DNA from: a virus
Direction: 5' to 3' (one strand)
Length of the DNA: 64,000 nt
Virus record (IMG/VR): IMGVR_UViG_3300005529_000029
Location: 1-64,000 of that record
Of this stretch, positions 57,895 through 64,000 are shown piece after piece; position 1 is the first letter of the stretch; each line of letters begins with the position of its first letter. The translations under genes and the position numbers were made by a program. The notes under the pieces were generated by a model, which ran no database searches, had not been told where the DNA came from, and saw only the letters and a program-made list of their open reading frames with translations.

Positions 57895-58281
57895 ATGGCA
57901 GGAACTTTGATCATTCACACTCGATCGTGCAAAGAAGGTAAACCTGGCAATTTTGGGGTATTCCGGAATGGCTGGGGCCTATATGATTGGCTTAAGAAGC
58001 GCGAATTGATTAATCGAAGTGAATTTGCGCCAAGCCAAGCGTTGCTCAAATCCGTTAAGACAGGTCTCTCTTTTGAGAAATTCAGAGAGAGATATATTCA
58101 GGAAATGCGCGAGCATAAGAAAGCTAATCCTCAGACTTGGGATCAGCTCCTGGCGCATGAAGAGATCACCCTATGTTGTTTCGAGCACGACCCCAGAGAA
58201 TGTCACCGTTCGATCCTGGCCGAGCTAATCCAAAAATGGGCAGAATTCAATGGATTAACAGTAACTATGGACATTCAATAA
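57895..58281 (+). CDS. DUF488-family protein
   Basis: 128 aa. FRERYIQEMREHKKANPQTW then EEITLCCFEHDPRECHRSIL is the DUF488 core, with the conserved Cys and HRS motif at the end. DUF488 proteins are small, widespread, of unknown enzymatic function. Located in the early operon. Confidence 0.75.
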   Translation: MAGTLIIHTRSCKEGKPGNFGVFRNGWGLYDWLKKRELINRSEFAPSQALLKSVKTGLSFEKFRERYIQEMREHKKANPQTWDQLLAHEEITLCCFEHDPRECHRSILAELIQKWAEFNGLTVTMDIQ

Positions 58282-58319
58282 AAGCATCCAATACAATCTG
58301 ATTCTGTGAGGGAAGTCCT

Positions 58320-58541
58320 ATGATCAAAAGGCCCGTCAAGCCGATGAAAAAGGACCGGTTATCCCACACTATCTCTGTCCGATTCAGCGAAGCTCAACGC
58401 GCTGAGATTCAGGAAGCTGTGGTTAACCAGGGTTTTTTAAACGAGGCAGATGCAATCCGAAGTTTTGTTCATCAAGCCATGCATCTACCTGATATAATCA
58501 GAACGATTGTTAGAGACGAACTCAAGAAAGCCCAAGAGTAG
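58320..58541 (+). CDS. Ribbon-helix-helix-like small protein
   Basis: 73 aa. HTISVRFSEAQRAEIQEAVV followed by NQGFLNEADAIRSFVHQAM is the typical beta strand plus two helices of RHH DNA binders (MetJ/Arc). It likely represses a promoter of the early region. A bidirectional terminator follows. Confidence 0.65.
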   Translation: MIKRPVKPMKKDRLSHTISVRFSEAQRAEIQEAVVNQGFLNEADAIRSFVHQAMHLPDIIRTIVRDELKKAQE

Positions 58542-58570
58542 TTTTAGACGATCTTCTGCCAGAAAGATTA

Positions 58571-58601
58571 AGACCCTCGGGCCTGAAAAGCTCGAGGGTC
58601 T
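58571..58601. terminator. Bidirectional intrinsic terminator
   Basis: AGACCCTCG (58571-58579) pairs with CGAGGGTCT (58593-58601). A T run follows on the plus strand; the minus strand reads TTAATCTTTCT after the stem. It separates convergent genes. Confidence 0.75.
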
Positions 58602-58643
58602 TTGATCATTAATGCTAGATACAAAGCTAAGATGGCTTATGGT

Positions 58644-58895
58644 TTATTTGGTGTTCCGTCTTGGTTTCTTCTTTTCGCTTTCTTTTTCTTTAACATGTTC
58701 CATTCCTTCAAGAAACTCCTGCGGATTATCCCGCTTAAATTTCCTGATAAAGTCCTTTATCGCGGCGCGAACCGCATTCGAGTCATTTAATCCCATCGCA
58801 TAGCATACGACTTTAAATTCCCTGGCGTCCTCTTCATTGAGACGACTTGAGATATTCTTTTCGACTGCTTCGCCTGGGCCAACTATTCTTGGCAT
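58644..58895 (-). CDS. Ribbon-helix-helix repressor-like protein
   Basis: 83 aa on the minus strand, divergent from 59210. VEKNISSRLNEEDAREFKVV then GLNDSNAVRAAIKDFIRKFK is an RHH pattern, with a lysine-rich tail. The intergenic space holds tandem ACTCC/GGAGT sites. It is a candidate lysogeny or early repressor. Confidence 0.65.
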   Translation of the reverse strand: MPRIVGPGEAVEKNISSRLNEEDAREFKVVCYAMGLNDSNAVRAAIKDFIRKFKRDNPQEFLEGMEHVKEKESEKKKPRRNTK

Positions 58896-59209
58896 GTAAT
58901 ACCCTCTTCATCCTGAGCTTAGGTTTTTTGTTTTTTAACTCTACGCCTGCTGGGGAGTTTTCACTCCTTGGAGTGTCATTTTATAGCGATTCCACGTCAT
59001 AATGCAAGCATATGTAAACATTTTGTCATCTCTACGCTTACATCTTGTTTATTTCAAGCATTTAGCTTTATTTCACTCTAAATAGGTCTTTACAGTTTAG
59101 TCCTCATAAATTATTCTGTAAACATATAAATGAATGCAGCTACATTTGCAGTAAGGTTAATTAAACAGAATCGGAAAAAGCCACCCGAGAGATTAGAAAG
59201 GCGGTCTAT
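58896..59209. promoter_or_regulatory. Divergent switch region
   Basis: 314 bp with no supported gene. CACTCC-TT-GGAGTG lies at 58962-58975, with another GGAGT...ACTCC arm just upstream (GGAGT at 58954), giving tandem half-sites as used by RHH repressors. TGTAAACATTT (59013-59023) and TGTAAACATAT (59117-59127) recur elsewhere. TTTACA and TATTCT near 59090-59116 could form the rightward promoter. Confidence 0.55.
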
Positions 59210-59515
59210 ATGGCAGAGGAAATCATAGAGGGAACCACAGGCACGGACCAGGCTAAAGATCAGATCAATGTGACCAATATCAAGGAGCGTAGACGAAAGC
59301 GCTCAACGGTCGCTGGTACTAATAAATCTGAGAACATCAATTTCCGGATGTCAGAGGAAGAGACCGATATGCTGTTCGAGCAATCTACATCGGTCAAACT
59401 GGCAATGTCGACCTATGTTGGATTCGTGATGAGCAAGGTTATTGTAGGTGAGAATCCTATTCCGGCATTGGTTGCAATGGGTGTCAAGTTTCCAAAAGTC
59501 GCAGTTAACCAGTAA
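59210..59515 (+). CDS. Ribbon-helix-helix/mobilisation-type small protein
   Basis: 101 aa. Basic N terminus (NIKERRRKRSTVAG), then ENINFRMSEEETDMLFEQST and TYVGFVMSKVI, like RHH proteins of the MobC/CopG kind. First gene of the rightward replication operon. Role in regulation or DNA binding inferred. Confidence 0.55.
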   Translation: MAEEIIEGTTGTDQAKDQINVTNIKERRRKRSTVAGTNKSENINFRMSEEETDMLFEQSTSVKLAMSTYVGFVMSKVIVGENPIPALVAMGVKFPKVAVNQ

Positions 59516-59558
59516 CTCCCAGATTCCAAGCAAGTCATAACATCATAGGAGATAAATC

Positions 59559-61436
59559 ATGTCTGCTAATGCTTCTATCGTCCATGAAGCCCAGGTAGTT
59601 CCCGAAGTTCTCAATGGACACGACCAGTCCTATGGAGCTTCACAAGCACTTGAAAGACGCTCTGAAAATGTCTCAGTTCAGTTTATGCCGGCCCTCACAC
59701 CTCAAGCAATGCTTGAACGTCGCAACGTGATAGTTGAGCTGATGGGTTCTGTGCTGAAAGAAGGAATGCACTATGGACCGGCCTTTCCAGGATCAGATAA
59801 ACCGACATTACTGCAGCCAGGCGCCGAGGTTCTTTGTTCAACATTCGGTTTAACGCCACGTCCGACGATCGTTGAGATGGTTCAGGACTGGACCGGTGAG
59901 GAACATGGCGGTGAGCCATTCTTTTCATACCACTATCGGTATGGCCTTTACCGCGGCGATCAGCTTTTGGGTGAAGCAGATGCGATCTGCAACTCCAAAG
60001 AAAAGAAGTTTCGCTGGCGCTGGGTGCAGGAACAAGACATTCCACCAGGATTCCCGAAGGCTAAATGTAAGACTCAGAGTGCGGTCATTTCTGAGTTCAA
60101 ATTCTCAGTCGATAAAGCTGAGACCGGTGGGAAGTATGGCAAGCCAAAAGAGTATTGGGACAAATTCAGAGCTGCGATCGAGCGAGGCGAAGCTAAACTG
60201 GTAATGAAAAAGGCTAGTGGCAACCGTGAGTTTGAGGCATACGAGATTGGCTCGGTTCTTTATCGCGTTCCAAATGAGGAAATCTTCGATCAGATCAACA
60301 CGATCATGCAGATGGCTCAGAAGCGGGCATTAATTCGTGTTACTCGTATGGTAACGGGAGCAAGCGAATTCTTCACTCAGGACTTCCCTGACGATGATAA
60401 CGAGCCTGACGGACATGTTGTGGAGTCCAAAGAGAAGAAGAGCGCAGCGAAACAGCAAGATCTGCCACCTACATCGAACCCACCGGAATCTCAGCCAGCT
60501 CATAGTAATGCAGTTAATACCAAGGCAATGCAGGGCGTTCGTATAAAGCGTGCGCAGGTTATCCTTGAATTAGGTCTAATCCGTCGCGAAGGTCCAGCAT
60601 TCTGGGTTGGTTCTACTACACAAAAGAACGTCGAGTTTCAGGTATGGCGTGATGAAGCCGGCCGGGTCAAATGCACTTGTGGCGACTTTTGCGAACTCGG
60701 TCCCAATGATACATCTTTCAGATGTGAGCATATCCTGGCAGTTAAGGAGTATCTTGATCAAAAGAAGGTATCAGCTAGCAATCAGACCGATGATAATGTG
60801 ATCTCCAATCAACAAATGCAGCGATTAGAAAAACTCGCTGAAGATAAAGAGATCGATCTCGAGCTGGTCTGCAACAGCGAATACAAATGTGATGTGATTA
60901 ACCTCACTCAGAATCAGGCTGCAGAGTTTATAGCAAAGCTCGAAGCCATGGACGTTGACAACGCCCGCTTTAATGCCCCGATCCCAAGCAATAAGCAGAA
61001 TAAAGTCCAATCACAGGAAGACGCGATGCTTGATAAGATCATTCCAAAAGAAATGATCTGGCAGATGTCCAAGCCTTCAAAAGAGGCATTCTGTGATGTC
61101 GATGGAACGTTTGGGAAAGCCGGCGAAGAACGATTCCGAGCTCACCTGATTCATCACACTGGCAAGAACACTCGCAAGGACCTAACATTCAGGCTAGCTA
61201 ACCCCTATATCGCTCTCCTGAACGAATTGGCAGGCATCCGGAATACCTGGAATATCCTGATAGCGGATAATAATGGCAACTACGATCAGGATCAGCATAA
61301 TTCCGCCCTCGAGCATTTACGAGCCACAACCACCAAATGGTACAAAGAACCGATCGCCTTTGAGAAGCTCAACCTGGAACAGGCAAAGCGGTATCATCAG
61401 TTCGTTCTCGCAGCTCTTGAAGACAAATCAAATTAA
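59559..61436 (+). CDS. Phage DNA-metabolism protein with SWIM zinc finger
   Basis: 625 aa. Residues about 50-280 resemble a common phage/plasmid family: VLKEGMHYGPAFPGSDKPTL, LLQPGAEVLCSTFGLTPR, ICNSKEKKFRWRWVQE, and INTIMQMAQKRALIRVT-R-MVTGASEFFTQDF. I recall these near recombination genes, possibly as single-strand annealing factors, unproven. A SWIM-type zinc finger follows (about 367-390): CTCGDFCELG ... CEHI. The C-terminal third has RWY-like helical parts and no catalytic motif. Confidence 0.65.
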   Translation: MSANASIVHEAQVVPEVLNGHDQSYGASQALERRSENVSVQFMPALTPQAMLERRNVIVELMGSVLKEGMHYGPAFPGSDKPTLLQPGAEVLCSTFGLTPRPTIVEMVQDWTGEEHGGEPFFSYHYRYGLYRGDQLLGEADAICNSKEKKFRWRWVQEQDIPPGFPKAKCKTQSAVISEFKFSVDKAETGGKYGKPKEYWDKFRAAIERGEAKLVMKKASGNREFEAYEIGSVLYRVPNEEIFDQINTIMQMAQKRALIRVTRMVTGASEFFTQDFPDDDNEPDGHVVESKEKKSAAKQQDLPPTSNPPESQPAHSNAVNTKAMQGVRIKRAQVILELGLIRREGPAFWVGSTTQKNVEFQVWRDEAGRVKCTCGDFCELGPNDTSFRCEHILAVKEYLDQKKVSASNQTDDNVISNQQMQRLEKLAEDKEIDLELVCNSEYKCDVINLTQNQAAEFIAKLEAMDVDNARFNAPIPSNKQNKVQSQEDAMLDKIIPKEMIWQMSKPSKEAFCDVDGTFGKAGEERFRAHLIHHTGKNTRKDLTFRLANPYIALLNELAGIRNTWNILIADNNGNYDQDQHNSALEHLRATTTKWYKEPIAFEKLNLEQAKRYHQFVLAALEDKSN

Positions 61437-61463
61437 GCCAGGCAATTAAGGAGATCACCCCAG

Positions 61464-62237
61464 ATGTCATTATTGCCTGCGCAAGAAATTGCGTCTGAAT
61501 CTTTCTCTGAGCTTTCACCGGAGTTCACTGCAAATGGACTTGCCAGAGAGTTCGAGAGTGATTCCTTAACTGAGACTCAGATTAGTCGCCTGCTAAATGG
61601 TTTCGAGCAGGCGACTAACGTTATCGATCTAATCATCCCTCTGGTTCCAAGGATCAAGAATACTGAGCATGTCAGTTACTTACGCGATGCTTCTGATAAG
61701 TTAGGTGAAAAGTCCTGGCGTTTAAAGATCGCCTGTGATTCCGAGCTTATTCACCGAGCTGAGGCCAAACGTGGCCGAGGCCACAAAGACCTCGATGGTA
61801 TTGGTGTCGTCGCTCAGGTTAGGAAACTGGCATACGAAAAAGGCGTTTCAGCACGTCAGATATTCCTCAATGATCAGATCCACAAAACATTCTTCAAAGA
61901 ACCCGACGAAAATATTGAAAGCGCAGCCACCACTTTAGGACCGACTTTTTTCAGGATCGCTCTCTCTGCTGAGGATCCAAAGACAGCAATTAAGGTCTTT
62001 GCCAAACAGAAAGATGACAATCCTTTCTTTAGCACCCGCGATGCTGAAGTGATGGTGGGTAAAAAACCTTTCAGACGGGTCGACTTTGAGAGAGTTGAAC
62101 ATTTAATTCAAGCAGGTCAAGCAGTGGTTGACATTTGGCAAACACACTTCGCCGACCTCGAGGATGATCCCGAAATCCGTAGCGCGTTTAATGAACTTGA
62201 GAAGGAAATCAAATCGTTTAACGAGGGTAATGTATGA
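61464..62237 (+). CDS. Hypothetical replication-region protein
   Basis: 257 aa. Helical (SYLRDASDKLGEKSWRLKIA; RKLAYEKGVSARQIFLNDQI), with a KRGRGHKDLDGIGVVAQV basic linker. The order with neighbours suggests replication or recombination, but I recognise no family. Four-base overlap with the next gene. Confidence 0.55.
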   Translation: MSLLPAQEIASESFSELSPEFTANGLAREFESDSLTETQISRLLNGFEQATNVIDLIIPLVPRIKNTEHVSYLRDASDKLGEKSWRLKIACDSELIHRAEAKRGRGHKDLDGIGVVAQVRKLAYEKGVSARQIFLNDQIHKTFFKEPDENIESAATTLGPTFFRIALSAEDPKTAIKVFAKQKDDNPFFSTRDAEVMVGKKPFRRVDFERVEHLIQAGQAVVDIWQTHFADLEDDPEIRSAFNELEKEIKSFNEGNV

Positions 62238-62947
62238 TTTGGCCAACATTAGATACGCCTGCACCGCCACTATCAGATACGTTTATTAGTGATATTGATA
62301 CCGAGGTAAAACATTTGCATCAATATTGTTATGATCATTATAACCTTTTAGCAGATCCGCTTTGGAATGACGCTGAATTCCCAAGCGATGGTAGTCCTAT
62401 TCCATACAGAAATAATGCCATCCGATATCCCCTTGGTCCTAATACTGAAGCCTATTGGCGAGAATATACGATTACTGATACCGACACTGGAACATATTTA
62501 GCAGGCATATGCCATTATCCAGTTGATCGTGATGAAGCGATCCAGGTAATTGCCAGCCTGATATACACGCTGAAAACCTCTTACGGCGATGAATATTCAT
62601 TCTCGATTCTGGAGCTCATTAAAGAATATGAGGCAATATCTCATCTAAGCGAGATTCTTTATCAGCCTTGTGATAATCAAGCTGGTGCCCATCTAGCAGG
62701 TTATATCTACCTCCTAGAAGCCGAAGAGACGGGATCTTATAAGATTGGTCGTGCAAAGGACCTAGACAACCGCATTAAAACATTTGAGGTAAAACTGCCA
62801 TTTGAAACCGAACTGCGCCATTCAATCAAAGTTCAAGACATGGCCTGTGCGGAGTTGGCTCTTCACAAAAAGTTTGCAGGTCGCCGTATAAATGGCGAGT
62901 GGTTCAAATTAACTCCTGAAGACGTTTCCTGGATTTGTTCATTATAG
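62234..62947 (+). CDS. GIY-YIG / T5orf172-type nuclease-domain protein
   Basis: 237 aa. C-terminal domain at about 155-237: GYIYLLEAEETGSYKIGRAK (GIY-YIG-type strand pair; YIYLL and YKIGRA), DLDNRIKTFEVKLPFETELR, ELALHKKFAGRRINGEWFKL. This is the T5orf172 pattern with a late Glu. The N-terminal 150 residues are unassigned. It may cleave DNA or act in replication control. Overlaps its neighbour (ATGA). Confidence 0.75.
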   Translation: MIWPTLDTPAPPLSDTFISDIDTEVKHLHQYCYDHYNLLADPLWNDAEFPSDGSPIPYRNNAIRYPLGPNTEAYWREYTITDTDTGTYLAGICHYPVDRDEAIQVIASLIYTLKTSYGDEYSFSILELIKEYEAISHLSEILYQPCDNQAGAHLAGYIYLLEAEETGSYKIGRAKDLDNRIKTFEVKLPFETELRHSIKVQDMACAELALHKKFAGRRINGEWFKLTPEDVSWICSL

Positions 62948-62955
62948 GCTTAAAC

Positions 62956-64000
62956 ATGGCTTACGTACCGGACGAAGCAATTAAACGAACAAATGAGATC
63001 GGGATGAAAGCCTTCTTGCTGTTCTCATATTACTGCATGAGGGCAGATAAGAATGGATGCTCATTCGCTCAAAGTTCCACAATAGCCTCAGAATTGGAAA
63101 TTGGGCTAAGTCATATATACGAGTATCGCAAGAAACTAATACAGGTTGGCTGGATTAGCGCAGATGGCGATAACATTACGGTTTTATTGGGTTTTCCGTT
63201 ATGCCCTAACTCCAAAAATCGGAGCGATGGTCCAAAAATCGGATCACGGCGACTGCAAAAATCGGACAAATCAACTCCGAAAATTGGAGTTAACGCAGAT
63301 ATAAACGCAGATATAGATGTCCAAAAATCGGAGTCCCTTAATCCAGAAATTGGAGTCGATAACTCCAAAAATCGGAGCGATAGCAGTCCAAAAATCGGAC
63401 CTGCATGTAAGGAAGAACCAAACCAATTAACCAACCCATTTAACCAAACCAATGAACCAACCCATGCCGAACAGAGTCCGGCTGGAGATGATGACTCTTG
63501 GTTTGATACTGAAACCGTACTCACGATTCAAGAGGACAATCCAGAATCAGAGCCTGACAAACCAAAGCCAAAAAGGGAAAGGAAACCTGACGCTCTCTTT
63601 CCACTGGTTGAGGAAATCTTTTCATACTGGAAACTCGTGATGAATCACCCAAGGGCAAGTTTATCTACGAAGCGTAGAAGAATGGTCCGCGCCCGACTTA
63701 AAGAGAAATACACGGTCGATGACATTAAACGCGGAATCGATGGATGCAAAGCAACGCCATTCAATATGGGCGAAAATAAAGATCATGCAATACACGATGA
63801 TCTAGAGCTAATTTGCCGTACCACTGAACATCTTGATCGCTATATTGGCAATTATTACAAATCACAAACTGGCCAAAGTCCACAGACTCAGAACGTCTAC
63901 AAATTAAGCCAGAAAGGAGGAAGCATTGGAGGATATAACCCAAATAACAGACCAACTGGCAATAGATCAGAGCCAATCCAAGAGAACCTCATCAAGCCAA
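62956..64000 (+). CDS. Replication initiator-like protein (3' end outside window)
   Basis: At least 348 codons from ATG 62956, open to the window end. N-terminal winged helix: KAFLLFSYYCMRADKNGCSF, SSTIASELEIGLSHIYEYRK, LIQVGWISADGD, the layout of phage replication proteins (lambda O, DnaD/RepA-like). A repeat-rich linker (residues about 85-150) contains eight iterons. The C-terminal part (LVEEIFSYWKLVMNHPRASL; AIHDDLELICRTTEHLDRYI) resembles conserved replication-protein domains. Probably opens the origin and loads helicase. Confidence 0.75.
   Translation, partial: MAYVPDEAIKRTNEIGMKAFLLFSYYCMRADKNGCSFAQSSTIASELEIGLSHIYEYRKKLIQVGWISADGDNITVLLGFPLCPNSKNRSDGPKIGSRRLQKSDKSTPKIGVNADINADIDVQKSESLNPEIGVDNSKNRSDSSPKIGPACKEEPNQLTNPFNQTNEPTHAEQSPAGDDDSWFDTETVLTIQEDNPESEPDKPKPKRERKPDALFPLVEEIFSYWKLVMNHPRASLSTKRRRMVRARLKEKYTVDDIKRGIDGCKATPFNMGENKDHAIHDDLELICRTTEHLDRYIGNYYKSQTGQSPQTQNVYKLSQKGGSIGGYNPNNRPTGNRSEPIQENLIKP
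63211..63399 (+). repeat. Replication origin iterons inside the initiator gene
   Basis: Eight 13-bp copies of TCCAAAAATCGGA or close variants: 63211, 63231, 63254 (TGC start), 63276 (variant), 63320, 63342 (variant), 63364, 63387. They fall in all three reading frames of the gene, so the repeats are kept for DNA, not protein. An AT-rich tract (accaattaaccaacccattt) follows at about 63420-63450, as in lambda ori where iterons lie within gene O. Confidence 0.8.

Overview
The window is a large part of a temperate tailed phage or prophage with siphovirus-type (long, probably non-contractile tail) genes. Position 1 lies in the 3' half of a tRNA gene with a CAU anticodon (minus strand). This half runs into non-tRNA sequence with short direct repeats and an excisionase-like gene, as at a phage attachment site. 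No integrase is visible, so it should lie outside the window. The host is uncertain. By recollection, the beta-helix protein at 55049-56641 resembles secreted proteins common in Acidobacteriota, and other genes look like generic soil-phage genes, so an Acidobacteriota host is a low-confidence inference.

Layout. 1-2164: attachment region, small genes and a TylF-like methyltransferase. 2165-32751 (minus strand): the late operon, read right to left. It holds GH19-type endolysin and membrane/secreted lysis-region proteins, ParB-like protein, small and large terminase, Com-like zinc finger, DUF935 portal, S49 protease with a nested scaffold, decoration protein, gpE-type capsid protein, connector genes, tail tube, tail chaperones joined by a -1 frameshift (A AAA AAC), a 1776-aa tape measure, tail tip genes, and an exported SGNH-hydrolase fibre plus a LamG protein. 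32752-33030 is a divergent control region, followed by an AraC-type regulator. 33031-58541 (plus strand) is a long early/accessory operon series of small, mostly unknown, often CxxC-containing proteins. It also holds DnaN, a Ycf46-like AAA+ protein with DUF1257 and DUF2997 partners, and a beta-helix protein. 58644-59209 is a divergent ribbon-helix-helix switch. 59210-64000 carries a SWIM-finger DNA-metabolism protein, a GIY-YIG protein and a replication initiator (cut by the window end) with eight iterons inside its coding sequence.

Main discoveries. (1) A minimal phage-borne type V CRISPR-Cas locus at 49406-51289: a 547-aa Cas12/TnpB-like RuvC effector, then after 9 bases a four-repeat, three-spacer array (36-nt repeats, 36-nt spacers), with no cas1, cas2 or visible anti-repeat. 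(2) An approximately 770-nt highly structured RNA at about 41686-42457 with its own promoter and intrinsic terminator, comparable in scale to GOLLD or ROOL giant RNAs but not recognised. (3) A 62-aa protein directly upstream of the effector that copies the N terminus of the phage's own tape measure protein, with DNA diverged mainly at synonymous positions. (4) An AAA+ ATPase whose Walker-B-like segment precedes Walker A.

All functional names come from reading motifs in the translated sequence. No database search was possible.
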